DNA of 64,000 nucleotides from an uncultured Clostridia bacterium (GCA_948530865.1 CAOTKV010000005.1:1-64000); one strand, 5' to 3'. Positions 42,922-52,430 are shown, counted from the stretch's first letter. Notes: generated by a model from the letters alone, not told the origin. A program made the numbers and translations.

Positions 42922-43434
42922 TTATTTTTTTATATTTTTTAAGAATCTATTATCAGTTTGTCGGAGTGATTTAATCATATTAAATTCTTTTTGAATTTCT
43001 AATACAATATTCATATATTTATTCAAATCAGCATACAGACATTCTCCTGCATATTGTAATTCATCTTGCAAAGCATTACAACAAGCCATTGCCCTGTCCA
43101 TTTCTAATCTTCTTTCTTCGAATTCAATCATATATGTTGGAAATATAGTATTTGCTTTTCTTAAATGTTCACTTATTCCACAAGCAAAATCAAGAGTTCT
43201 ATTAGTTATTCTATTTAATTGATGTCTAAAATATTGTTTTGTCCTTTCCTTAATTCTTTCTTGATTATCTTCTGGAAACATTTTTATTTTTTCAGCAATC
43301 ATATTTTCAACTTTTCTTTCGCTTATATAAAAATTATTTTCTGCAATTTTTGTTACTGACATTCTTATCATATATGCATTATGTATTACTTCTAACTTTG
43401 ATTCTTTCCTTTCACTCTTTTTTACATCTGACAT
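42922..43434 (-). CDS. avd: Avd-like accessory variability determinant
   Basis: This 170-aa, basic, all-helical protein (VIHNAYMIRMSVTKIAENNF, then RTKQYFRHQLNRITNRTLDF, then two more long helices to residue 155) fits the four-helix Avd family, which binds the reverse transcriptase and template RNA. Position between the target gene and TR is canonical. It is longer than the well-known 128-aa phage Avd. ATG follows AAAGGAG. It has its own promoter at 43477-43510. Confidence 0.82.
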   Translation of the reverse strand: MSDVKKSERKESKLEVIHNAYMIRMSVTKIAENNFYISERKVENMIAEKIKMFPEDNQERIKERTKQYFRHQLNRITNRTLDFACGISEHLRKANTIFPTYMIEFEERRLEMDRAMACCNALQDELQYAGECLYADLNKYMNIVLEIQKEFNMIKSLRQTDNRFLKNIKK

Positions 43435-43476
43435 TTGCTATAATACTATTTTCTCCTTTCAAAATTTAACGATATA

Positions 43477-43510
43477 ATTATATCATCTCATATTGAATAA
43501 AATAACTATT
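43477..43510 (-). promoter_or_regulatory. Promoter of the avd-TR-RT cassette
   Basis: TATAAT at 43482-43477 lies 16 bp downstream of the box AATAGTTATTTT (43510-43499). A -35 of TTATTT at 17-bp spacing is weak, so an activator may help. About 34 of 43 positions match the element at 38353-38386. Confidence 0.55.
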
Positions 43511-43532
43511 TTTGAAGTTCACTATATTATAT

Positions 43533-43553
43533 GACAGGGCATAAAGCCCTGTC
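43533..43553. promoter_or_regulatory. DGR hairpin/cruciform downstream of VR
   Basis: GACAGGGC (43533-43540) and GCCCTGTC (43546-43553) form a perfect 8-bp stem with a 5-nt loop, 28 bp beyond the VR end. Known DGRs carry such a hairpin just past the target VR, where it promotes homing. Confidence 0.82.
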
Positions 43554-43563
43554 TGATGCCTGA

Positions 43564-44436
43564 TTAGTAGATTAGGAAAGCAGGGCGAACACCGTTAGAG
43601 AGGGATGCACCGAGGTTGTCCGTATTACCGCCGTTGTACACAAGAACGAAGGACGAAGAAGAAACCACATCTCTTAGCCAATACCAGTATCTTTCTCCTG
43701 CATCATTTCTTGCTATAATTAAATCTTTTCTATGTTGGAATATTGATAATTGAGATTTATCAATTGTATGATTTGTTGGTATATTAGTTCCATTAGAAAT
43801 GTTATGGAATATATTACTTCCATACACCATACATTCATTCATTAACTCTATTTTACTTTCAACCCATGCTCCTGCACTTTCATATCCATTTGTAACTGCA
43901 TTTGCAAAATAATTTTTATGATTTAATATATGATTATTTTCAAAATCATTTTGAATTACTGCCTTAAATGGTGCTAGATATTCTGTATACATTTTACTAC
44001 CTACATAAGCACCAGTTGTTACATTTGTATCATTCATTTTTGCAGTTCCCATTATTCTTTCAGGAATAATTAAAACATGATGTGTATTACATTCAGTATC
44101 TCCACAATATAATCTATAATCTAAATCAGCAACTAAATACTTTTTATTACTTGTTTTTCCAATAATATAATCTCCTACAAAAATATTATCGAAAGTTCCA
44201 TCAGCAACTGCTTGACTAAATGTTTTTCCTCTATATGTCTCTCTACCATAAAAATATTCTGTAATATTCTTTCCTCTATATATTGAGTTGTGTCCACCTG
44301 CATTATTTGGAACTATAATATTTGACAAACTACCAAATAATGCTTTTTTTGTTTCTCCATTTATATTATCAACAAACGGAATTACATCTTCATTAAGTGG
44401 CTGTCCTTCTGTTAATTCAGTTATTTTTTTTATCAT
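43564..44436 (-). CDS. DGR target protein: phage receptor-binding protein with C-terminal variable lectin fold
   Basis: This 290-aa protein has an N-terminal 60 residues that probably attach to the tail. The last 90 residues have the C-type-lectin DGR pattern ERYWYWLRDVV...GGNTDNLGASLSNGVRPAFLIY. Nine codons or so in the last 35 are varied against TR: S, V, L, Y, G, D, L and L where TR codes N, A, N, N, N, N, N and N. As the last tail gene it should be the adhesin that contacts the host, so DGR activity would change host range. ATG follows AGGAGG. Confidence 0.93.
   Translation of the reverse strand: MIKKITELTEGQPLNEDVIPFVDNINGETKKALFGSLSNIIVPNNAGGHNSIYRGKNITEYFYGRETYRGKTFSQAVADGTFDNIFVGDYIIGKTSNKKYLVADLDYRLYCGDTECNTHHVLIIPERIMGTAKMNDTNVTTGAYVGSKMYTEYLAPFKAVIQNDFENNHILNHKNYFANAVTNGYESAGAWVESKIELMNECMVYGSNIFHNISNGTNIPTNHTIDKSQLSIFQHRKDLIIARNDAGERYWYWLRDVVSSSSFVLVYNGGNTDNLGASLSNGVRPAFLIY
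43581..43670 (-). repeat. DGR variable repeat (VR)
   Basis: The 3' end of the target gene. Read with TR, adenine-to-any changes hit AAC/AAT codons (to TCC, CTT, TAC, GGC, GAC, CTC, CTC). The invariant GCATCC, TCTAAC and GGTGTTCGCCCT blocks keep the scaffold. One change, GCT to GTT, is not at an adenine. Confidence 0.95.
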
Positions 44437-44472
44437 ACTTTTACCTCCTATTTTTAATTAAAATAACTATTT

Positions 44473-45297
44473 TTACATTCCTGCAACAATGTATTCTCCT
44501 GTTTCTGTTGCCAATATTTCTCCTGCCTCTGTCATAATAGGAGAAATAGCATCCATTACAATTTCTTTTAATTTATTTTGTTCTGCAACTATTTCATCAA
44601 TTTGTAATTGTAAATTGCCTGCTACATCTTCACTTAATTGACCTTTAATATGCTCAAACCATTCATTAAATCCATTTTGAAATTCCTCTAATATTGCCTC
44701 AATATTTGTACTTGCTTGTTGTGTAGTTTCTTCATACCATGCTTTAAATTGATTAAATATAGTTGTAGTATCTACTTGATCAATAACTCCTGATACAATT
44801 CCACAAAGACTATTATTAAGTCTTAAATCAGTTATATTGGTTTGTGTTATTTTTCCAACATTTGCATTAACTCTGATATCTGCCAATGCAATTTCGTAGT
44901 AATCTATACTTCTTTCAATATCAGGTGCAATTGGATTACTACTAGCAATTCCTTTTTTTACATTTAATTCTATAAATCGTTCTACCAAATTTAGTCTAGC
45001 AACAACTCTATCAATTCTAGGTAGATTTTCAGATGCTTGTATTGTTAAATTTTCAGGTTCTATTTCTTCTATCCATCCAAAATATCCATTTATAAAACAA
45101 CATCCATTTGAAACTTGAACATTCATTCCTGAATCTTCAAGTATCTGCATTCCTGTTGAAGGATTTGGATAAATACCATTGCCTATAAAACTGCTAAAAT
45201 ATTTTGCAAAAAATGATGCCTCTTGTGCTCTATCAAAAATAGGCATTCCTTCATCATCATATCCAGTAATATTACTGTTAAAAAATCCACTTTTCAC
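44473..45297 (-). CDS. Baseplate/upper tail protein
   Basis: This 274-aa protein is of a type often found just upstream of phage receptor-binding proteins: start MKSGFFNS, FFAKYFSSFIGNGIYPNPSTGMQI (about 29-52), a beta region with RIDRVVARLNLVERFIELNV, then a long helical C-terminus (FKAWYEETTQQASTNIEAILEEFQNGFNEWFEHI). It likely links the baseplate to the adhesin. The start overlaps the Tal-like gene's stop. Confidence 0.68.
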   Translation of the reverse strand: MKSGFFNSNITGYDDEGMPIFDRAQEASFFAKYFSSFIGNGIYPNPSTGMQILEDSGMNVQVSNGCCFINGYFGWIEEIEPENLTIQASENLPRIDRVVARLNLVERFIELNVKKGIASSNPIAPDIERSIDYYEIALADIRVNANVGKITQTNITDLRLNNSLCGIVSGVIDQVDTTTIFNQFKAWYEETTQQASTNIEAILEEFQNGFNEWFEHIKGQLSEDVAGNLQLQIDEIVAEQNKLKEIVMDAISPIMTEAGEILATETGEYIVAGM

Positions 45298-46352
45298 TAT
45301 GCAATCACTCCTTTCAAATTATAGTCATCTCCAAAAATAACATCTATTTTCTTTTTTCCATTCTCATAAACTTCGGAAATCTCAACAATTCTATTATCAA
45401 TTAAAATTCCTAGTTCTTCATTTTTATAGGTACATAAATCTCCTAAATCGAAATCTTTACCATAAATCAAATTTGAAAATGGATCTATTTGAAAATCAGA
45501 TGTTTCCACTTTGTTACATTCATTTAATTTTTCAATTCCTCTATTTCTTAAAGCATCTTTATATTCATTTAGTGTCATATCATCTTGTTGTAAATCTCTT
45601 GCATCAACATATAGTTCTTTTCTTTCTTCTCCATTAGTGTTATCAACCTCTATTAAAAATCTTTGCTCTCCTTCGCCTTCTCCATAAACATAAGCAAAAT
45701 TTTTTTGTTTTGTAGAATCCATTGAATAATTATCATCTAAAATATTTTCAAAATTTCTGCTAAATATAGCAAATGTATTTGTATTTTGTTTATCAGTCCT
45801 ATCCAATCCCTGCCATACTTCAAAAATAATCTCATCATTTACAAAATCATAACGAAGTCTTATACTTAATTCATCTTGTTTTGCTAGTGTATATAGTTCA
45901 GTCATCAGTTCTTCTCCTGTAACCTGCATTATATATTTCTTTCCTAATCCGTGAGCCTCTCCCAATCTAACTTTTGGTATTTTTCTACTTGAAACACTAG
46001 GATTTATTGCAAAATTATTAACCAAATTTCTACAATTATTTTCTGTTGTGTTATTTAGATTTTGAGTATTATTTATTACTCTATCGTTTAACAATATTTC
46101 CAAAAATCTTCCACTTAATTGAACATTTATACCATTTACTCCATTGATATAGTTTACTGCCTCTATTTTTGCAGTTTCTATGAAACTATTGCTATAAATG
46201 TACTTTGCATTTTTAATTTTCATATAATCACTAATGGTTATTTGTAAATTAAAACTTCCTACATCATAATATCTTCGTGTCCATGATAAACTTGAAAAAT
46301 TATCTATTATCTCACATGGTATAAAATTTTCATCTAACATTATCAATTCCAT
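45297..46352 (-). CDS. Gp37-like/Tal-type tail protein
   Basis: This 351-aa protein resembles siphovirus Gp37/Tal N-terminal modules: FSSLSWTRRYYDVGSFNLQI (about 19-38), IYSNSFIETAKIEAVN, then KDFDLGDLCTYKNEELGILIDNRIVEISEVYE near the end. Such proteins close the tail tube below Dit and help penetration. No peptidase or muramidase motif is seen. ATG precedes MLDEN; a short MELI extension uses an earlier start. Confidence 0.75.
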   Translation of the reverse strand: MELIMLDENFIPCEIIDNFSSLSWTRRYYDVGSFNLQITISDYMKIKNAKYIYSNSFIETAKIEAVNYINGVNGINVQLSGRFLEILLNDRVINNTQNLNNTTENNCRNLVNNFAINPSVSSRKIPKVRLGEAHGLGKKYIMQVTGEELMTELYTLAKQDELSIRLRYDFVNDEIIFEVWQGLDRTDKQNTNTFAIFSRNFENILDDNYSMDSTKQKNFAYVYGEGEGEQRFLIEVDNTNGEERKELYVDARDLQQDDMTLNEYKDALRNRGIEKLNECNKVETSDFQIDPFSNLIYGKDFDLGDLCTYKNEELGILIDNRIVEISEVYENGKKKIDVIFGDDYNLKGVIA

Positions 46353-46355
46353 ATT

Positions 46356-47213
46356 TTACACTCCTATATATTTTTTGTAAAAATAGATATTAACATCAAT
46401 ATTTACATATCCTTTTTCACTACTATATTTTATAGTGCTTGTTCCAACTCTTAAATTAAAAAAAGAACTTTGCCTGTTAATTCTATTTATAATATTTTCT
46501 CCATTTAAAGTTATTGATTTTTTTCTATTGTTAGTATTTATCTTTAATATATCTCCTCTTGCCATTTGAGTAATAACTTCAATAAATTCTCCTGTATTTA
46601 ATTCAATTTTTGGATTTGTAACTTCCCCTCTACTAGCAATAAAAACAATTTCTAATCCTGTTTCTGTATCTCCATCATTATTTAATATTGCTTCGTTTTT
46701 ATATGTCCTATATCCTGCAATTTTACCTTTTCCTGCGGGAATAATAAGTGGAAATGCAAATTGTGGTGTAATAAGAGCAATATTTTTGCCATAATTGTTA
46801 ACACTACTTAATAATGGATCAGGGCATTCTAAAATTACCTCAAAAGTCATATAATCAAAAAGATTGCTTGATGTAAAATAAGGAGGAGAACTAACTTCGT
46901 ATTGTATTTTTCTACTTATGTCATTTCTGTTGATAATTACCTCTCCTGTTTGTTTAGGATTAAAAAAACTAATAATCTTTTGTCTATTTATATTTTCATT
47001 ATCATTTTTCTTTATATCTCCTTTTATGATTATTTCTCTTGGCTCAATCTTCTTTCCTGTAACAACCATTCCATCTTGGTTAGAGTCTGCTTTGTGTATT
47101 GTATAAGAACTACCTTCTAATCCACTTATACTTATAATTCTAAAATCAGTTTCTTTTGTCATTTCCAAAGTTTTATTATTACTATTAAATTGTAATTCTA
47201 ATTTATAACCCAT
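46356..47213 (-). CDS. Distal tail protein (Dit-like)
   Basis: This 285-aa protein has the start MGYKLELQFNSNNKTLEM, then GLEGSSYTIHKAD and KIEPREIIIKGDIKK, matching Dit-family N-termini. A C-terminal galectin-like beta-rich part is likely (about 150-285). It forms the hexameric hub between tail tube and baseplate. The gene overlaps the tape-measure stop by 11 bp. Confidence 0.8.
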   Translation of the reverse strand: MGYKLELQFNSNNKTLEMTKETDFRIISISGLEGSSYTIHKADSNQDGMVVTGKKIEPREIIIKGDIKKNDNENINRQKIISFFNPKQTGEVIINRNDISRKIQYEVSSPPYFTSSNLFDYMTFEVILECPDPLLSSVNNYGKNIALITPQFAFPLIIPAGKGKIAGYRTYKNEAILNNDGDTETGLEIVFIASRGEVTNPKIELNTGEFIEVITQMARGDILKINTNNRKKSITLNGENIINRINRQSSFFNLRVGTSTIKYSSEKGYVNIDVNIYFYKKYIGV

Positions 47214-50005
47214 ACGCTAACCTCCTTAATTGTTGTTTTGCCTCTTTTTGTTCTTCATAAGGACTTGGTGTTGTATTATAGAAGTTTTGAGTATTATTTA
47301 TATTTACACCATTATCATTTTGAATTGTTTTTGGTTGATTTTTACTTTCATCCAATAAGGCTTTTGATTTAATTTTTGTAGAAATATTTCCTGTTTCCAA
47401 AGAAATAGCGGATTGCAATTTATTGTAAATACTGCTTATATCCAATCCATCTGCAAGTTTTTCAGATAAATCCTTACTTGCATTGTAAAGTTTTGGAGAT
47501 GCTTTCGTTAAAGTTTTAGACAATCCTTTAACCATATCAGGCATCCATGTTTCATATTCTCTTAAAGGTCCTTTGTCAGGTCTTGAAAAGTGTAAAAATT
47601 CTTTAATTTTATTTCCAACATTTTTTGCAGCCTCTGCTATATTTCCAAGCATATTCTTAATTCCATCAATAAAGCCCTGAATCATATCTTTACCCCATTG
47701 AAGTGCTTTGCCTGGTAATTCTTTTAAAACATTCCAAATTGATTGAATGATTTTTCCTGCTGCCTCTCCTAATTTGCATAATAAAGCACCTATTCCTGCA
47801 ACTAATGATGTTATAATTTTTCCACCTGCTTGAATGATTTTAGGTAAATTTTGTGCTAAAACAGTTACAATTGTTGAAATAATTTGAGGTAACATTTCAA
47901 TTAACATTGGAATTGCTTGAATCAAACCATCAATTAAAGCAATCAATATTTGAATACCCGCATCTATAATCAAAGGTAAATTTTCAATCAATGTTGTAAT
48001 TATTGTGTTTATTATTTGTGGTAGCATTGCCACTAATTGTGGGATTGCATCTACCAAGCCCTGAATTAAAGTTACAAGAATTGTAATACCTGCCTGAATT
48101 ATATTTGGCAATTGTTCTGTTATAACAGTACAAATAGTAGTTATTATTGTAGGTAGCATTGCAATCAATTGAGGAATTGCATTTACTATTCCCTGAATAA
48201 AACTAACCAATAATTGAAGTCCTGCTTGTATTATTGTTGGTAGATTGGCGATTAAAGAATTAAAAATTGTCATAATAACTTGTAATACTGTTGGAATTAA
48301 AGTTGGTAATTGTTGAGCAATACCTGTTACTAGACTTCCAATAATCTGTATTCCACCACTTATAATAGCCGGTAAGTTCGCAATTATTGTTTGAAGAAAA
48401 TTATTTAATAATGTTCCTCCTAATGAAATCAATTCAGGTATTTTTGATGTAATCCCATTAACTAAATTACCGATTATTTGCGGTCCTTTCTCTGTCATAT
48501 TTTGTAATATACTGTTAATTTGTGTTCCAAAATTTTGTTGTAACATTCCTAATCCTGCTACAACTGCACCAATAATGGCACTTATTCCAAATGCTTTTGT
48601 GAATATAGGTAAAAATTTCGATGCAAAATTACCTACATTTCCCATTATTCCTGAAAATGCTCCTCCAAATGCTCCTCCAATTTTACTTAAACCGGCTGTA
48701 ACATTAGGAAAGGCTCTCCCAATAGCACCTGTAATATTTGAAAATACTCCATTGATTTTGCCTCCAAACGAACTTAATGCAGTAGTTACTGGACTTAATA
48801 AAGTTCCTATTTTTCCACCTAATGTTTGAAATGGAACTAACATTTTACTTCCAAATCCTGATAGAACACTCGAAATCTTTCCAAAACCTTTTGAAAATGC
48901 TCCCCCGATTTTGTCAAATATTCCTCCACTAAATATTGTTGAAAGTCCACTTGTTACTTGTTTTCCAAAAATTCCAAAACTACTGCCAGCCTTTGAAATT
49001 ATACCAGGAATTCCTTTTAATTTACTTCCAAATCCACTAAATTTACCTGTAACTGTGCTTAAAACTTTATTTATCTTTCCAAAACCAATAAGAGCAGGTC
49101 CTAATGCACCTGCAAATCCTATAATTTTTAATGTTGCTTGTTGCGTTCCTGTATCTAATTCATTGAATTTTTTTAATAAACTACTTGCAAAATCTATTAC
49201 TTTATTTACTGTTGGAATTAGAGATGTTGTCAAATTACCTGTAAAAGCACTAAAAGCATCTTTCAAAGTTGAGATCTTTCCTGAAATTGTTTGTGATTGT
49301 GCCTCCATTGCTCCAAAGTATCTTCCACCTTCTGAACTTGCTTTTATTATTGCACCATTTAACATATCCCAGGTAATTTCCATATCTTGCAATTCTTTTT
49401 TACTTTTTCCTGTATAATCTGACAACATTCCGTAAACATCAATTCCTGCAAAGGCAAATTGTTTTATATCCAATGCAGTTGCCTTACCAACATTCTTAAC
49501 CTGTTGTAAATTAACTGCCATTCTTTGTAGTTCTTCGTTTCCTCCTCCTGATGCGGAAACGGCATCTCCCAAAGCAAGAATTGTTTTTCTAGAATCATCA
49601 GCACTTAAACCTGCAGAGATCAATAACGAATTTGCTTGTGTTAATCCTGCAACATCAAAAGGAGTTGCTGCTGCATCTTTCTTTATTTGGTCTAATGTTT
49701 TTTGTGCCTCTGCTGCACTACCTAATAATGTTTTTAATCTAGTATTATATGTTTGCATTTCTGCATTATATTTAATACCTGCCGTAGCCAATGCAGTAAG
49801 AGGTGCAGTTAAACCAACCGTTATTTTCTTTCCAACACTTGTAGCCATGTTTCCAACAGAATTTAGACTATTAGAAATTCCATCAAATGTTTTTCCAATA
49901 GATGAATTTTTTAAGGAGTTCAAATCATTTTTTACGGATTTTAATCCGTTTGTTGAATTGGTCTTTTGTCAAACCGACTTCAATATCAACTGAACCATCT
50001 GACAT
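47203..50005 (-). CDS. Tape measure protein, with a +1 frame break at CGG
   Basis: The tape measure sets tail length. The main frame (906 aa from an internal ATG at 49923) has Gly- and Phe-rich segments and, at about residues 500-720, a hydrophobic tandem repeat of about 39 aa (QLP.II.AGI.IL..LI.GL..AIP.L). The real start is ATG 50005 behind AAGGAG: MSDGSVDIEVGLTKDQFNK, then CGG (49948-49946). Staying in frame stops after eight more codons. Dropping the C gives GLKSVKNDLNSLKN, the normal tape-measure start pattern, and joins the main frame. Second of three such breaks. Confidence 0.88.
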
Positions 50006-50021
50006 TTTCTTACTCCTTTCT

Positions 50022-50627
50022 TTACCAGAATGAACTTCCGAAATCTGCCTCCTTTTGAGCCTCCGTTCTCATATCCGGTAAACTATATATTTTCTTTAAT
50101 TTTTTGTATCTGTTTTTCTCATCTTTATCTTTGATTTTTCCTAGGTCTATTGCTCGATATTCCATTATTTCTACTATTTTTGTGTCTTTATTAAGAGCAT
50201 CAAACATTGATTTGAACTTCCACCAATGTAAATATTCAATTTCTTGTAAATCTATCCCATATTGCTGAAGAAATGCACTATAAATATAACCATCATCATA
50301 TTCATAATCATAAATTCTTTCATCTTTTGGAGATTTTTCTTTTCTCTTGGTGCTTTTTTCCTCCTCATCTTTCTTGTTTTTATTAAAATCACTTTTTCCA
50401 CAAGTATAAAACCATACAATATCATCATAGGCTTTCTCTATATCTGTTATTTGTTCAGGATGAGGATAATACAGTTTTATTGCTTGAATAACTTTTATTT
50501 CTTTTTCAATGTTTCTATCTTGCATTAACATTTCAAATAACATTCCAATCCTAAAATCTGTATTAAAATCAATATCTCCTACTCTTTTTTTCAAAATAGT
50601 AGATAGTTTATCAATCAATATGTTCAT
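50022..50627 (-). CDS. Gp15-type tail assembly protein
   Basis: This 201-aa protein has a start (MNILIDKLSTILKKRVGDIDFNTDFR) and YDDIVWFYTCGKSD (about 65-78) that match the bacteriophage Gp15 family, located between tail chaperone and tape measure in siphophages. A Lys/Glu-rich linker (about 80-105) precedes a helical end. Three bases separate it from the preceding gene, so there is no chaperone frameshift fusion here. Confidence 0.75.
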   Translation of the reverse strand: MNILIDKLSTILKKRVGDIDFNTDFRIGMLFEMLMQDRNIEKEIKVIQAIKLYYPHPEQITDIEKAYDDIVWFYTCGKSDFNKNKKDEEEKSTKRKEKSPKDERIYDYEYDDGYIYSAFLQQYGIDLQEIEYLHWWKFKSMFDALNKDTKIVEIMEYRAIDLGKIKDKDEKNRYKKLKKIYSLPDMRTEAQKEADFGSSFW

Positions 50628-50629
50628 AA

Positions 50630-50977
50630 CTAATCTCTTTTTGCTCTATCAGGAGAATAATTTTCCAAGTAATGAATTGTCTCATCAACTTCGTTGTCTT
50701 GTTTATCTTTCTCATCAACAACATCTTTAAAAGCCTTTAAACATGTTTGATAATTAGATTTACCTTTAAACACTTTCTCTGCCGTTCCTTCTCCAAATAG
50801 TTTGTCAAAGAACTCAAATATTACTTTGCAAAAACTTCTAATAGTTTCACTTGCTTTGGCATTATCCCATTTTATTTCTTGTAATCTTTTTTCTGTTTCA
50901 GGATATTCCTTTTCAAATCTCTCCAAATCATCTGCATCAGCAAAATCAAAATTTAACTCTACATTTAAAACTTTCAT
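50630..50977 (-). CDS. Tail assembly chaperone
   Basis: This 115-aa, acidic, helical protein (VELNFDFADADDLERFEKEYPETEKRLQEIKWDNAKASE, FCKVIFEFFDKLFGEGTAEKVFKGK) follows the G-type tail chaperone pattern (DUF6673-like) that guards the tape measure protein. ATG follows AGGAGG. A terminator separates it from the major tail protein gene. Confidence 0.72.
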   Translation of the reverse strand: MKVLNVELNFDFADADDLERFEKEYPETEKRLQEIKWDNAKASETIRSFCKVIFEFFDKLFGEGTAEKVFKGKSNYQTCLKAFKDVVDEKDKQDNEVDETIHYLENYSPDRAKRD

Positions 50978-51000
50978 TAAAACTTCCTCCTTATAAATAA

Positions 51001-51028
51001 AAAAAGAGACTAGATTTACCTAGCCTCA
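51001..51028 (-). terminator. Terminator after the major tail protein gene
   Basis: GAG.CTAG pairs with CTAG.CTC around ATTTAC, then T7 on the minus strand. It should lower expression of the downstream tail genes relative to the tube protein. Confidence 0.8.
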
Positions 51029-51048
51029 AAACCAAATTAGATTATTTT

Positions 51049-51561
51049 TTATTCATTACTTGCATCAGCATCAGCAGTAAATGAACATGTTTCCCAATTA
51101 TCTGTTGAACTTGCAGTTCCCTTTACAATATCTCCGGCTGCTTTAAATGAACCACTATAAGTATAAGCATCTGTGCTATCTCCGTCGCTATCAGGAATAA
51201 CTGAATATTCTCTTTTTCTAGCAACATAAGTATTTGCTGTTGCTCCTTCTTGTGAAAAATCAACTGTTACTATTGTAACTTTCTTCCCTGTAAGTTCATC
51301 ATCAGTAATATCAACTATTACTTGTTGAACTTTATCTCCTTTAGTTTGGTCAAATCCATAACCAATTTCAGGAGCATAACCTGTTACATCACTTCTTTCA
51401 GTTCTTTCATCTACATATCTTCTAGAATATTCACTAGGATTTGCAGATTTTCCCATATCTGTGAAACCATGCATTCTGTTATATGTAGTTGCATTATCTG
51501 TTAATCCCATAAATGCAACTTTATCGGCTCTATTTAGAATATCTCCATCTTTTAAACCCAT
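51049..51561 (-). CDS. Major tail (tube) protein
   Basis: This 170-aa protein (start MGLKDGDILNRADKVAFMGL) contains YSRRYVDERTERSDVTGYAPEIGYGFDQTKGDKV and ends in a beta region AYTYSGSFKAAGDIVKGTASS, which is the phage major tail protein pattern. Position and strong ribosome binding site (AGGAGG) support a high-copy structural role. Confidence 0.82.
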   Translation of the reverse strand: MGLKDGDILNRADKVAFMGLTDNATTYNRMHGFTDMGKSANPSEYSRRYVDERTERSDVTGYAPEIGYGFDQTKGDKVQQVIVDITDDELTGKKVTIVTVDFSQEGATANTYVARKREYSVIPDSDGDSTDAYTYSGSFKAAGDIVKGTASSTDNWETCSFTADADASNE

Positions 51562-51562
51562 T

Positions 51563-52012
51563 TTAATTTCCTCCTAACTTTTTTTCATAATATTGACAAT
51601 TCATTTGAATAATGTAAATTGCCGTTGTTTCTGATTTACTTAAAATGTAACCAGGAGAAGTGCAACGAATTGACCTCGCACCCTCAATTCCCGGTAAATT
51701 TCTTTTATTGTTTTGGCTTTCAATCCAATCCATAAAATCATCACAAAATTTTGAATTCATTAAATTATAAAGTGCAACACTTGCTATCGGAAATGTAATA
51801 CTAAAATCAAATGCAATCTGTTTTATTGATGCTCCATCAGTATATTGTTTTACAACAGGATTTACTGGTGTTCTATCAATTGAATAACTATATTCTTTAT
51901 CTTTTAAGTAATCAACATTGATTTTATTACCTTTTAACAAAGGACAAGTTTCAATATATTCCTTTATATATTGCATTTTTGACTTCTCAATACTTGTTTT
52001 TTGTTTAGACAT
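51563..52012 (-). CDS. Tail terminator / minor capsid protein
   Basis: This 149-aa protein (MSKQKTSIEKSKMQYIKEYIETCPLL... ending TTAIYIIQMNCQYYEKKLG) matches small head-tail joining proteins of the tail-terminator type. I choose ATG 52012: GGAGG lies 7 nt upstream and would be inside a longer frame from 52027. It abuts the major tail protein gene. Confidence 0.7.
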   Translation of the reverse strand: MSKQKTSIEKSKMQYIKEYIETCPLLKGNKINVDYLKDKEYSYSIDRTPVNPVVKQYTDGASIKQIAFDFSITFPIASVALYNLMNSKFCDDFMDWIESQNNKRNLPGIEGARSIRCTSPGYILSKSETTAIYIIQMNCQYYEKKLGGN

Positions 52013-52013
52013 T

Positions 52014-52430
52014 TTATTTTCCTCCATTTTTTATAAAATTTTCTAAATCCTTTTCAACTTCACTTCTACGATTATTCATCATCCTTTTATCCCATTCAGG
52101 ACCTCCAATAGAGTATTTTAATTTAGTACCTGTTGGATATTTCTTTTCTCCTTTTTTAGCCCAAGAACTTCCATTTTTGGCTAAATATAATATTCCTTTA
52201 TAATGATAATGGGAATATGGAGAGTTGTGCCTAATTGTTCTTTTATTTGGAAAACTAACTAGGCGATATAAATCTCCATGCTCACGAGGTACATAAGGTT
52301 GATATAATCTATATACATCATCACGAAGAAATTCTACCGCCCTGCCTTCATCGTTTATTTGAAGTCTATTTTGAATTTGTTTTTCACTATTCATTTTAAC
52401 AACAACATTAAAACCACTATTATTACCCAC
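52014..52430 (-). CDS. Minor capsid / tail completion protein
   Basis: This 138-aa protein contains EFLRDDVYRLYQPYVPREHGDLYRLV and SPYSHYHYKGILYLAKNGSSWAKKG, the Minor_capsid_2 pattern (Gp10-like head-tail joining). ATG overlaps the stop of the preceding gene by one base. It acts in connecting the filled head to the tail. Confidence 0.75.
   Translation of the reverse strand: MGNNSGFNVVVKMNSEKQIQNRLQINDEGRAVEFLRDDVYRLYQPYVPREHGDLYRLVSFPNKRTIRHNSPYSHYHYKGILYLAKNGSSWAKKGEKKYPTGTKLKYSIGGPEWDKRMMNNRRSEVEKDLENFIKNGGK

Noticed and set aside
50627..50977. Programmed frameshift between the two tail chaperone genes
   Set aside because: The second gene has its own start 3 bp after the first gene's stop, and no slippery site was seen.
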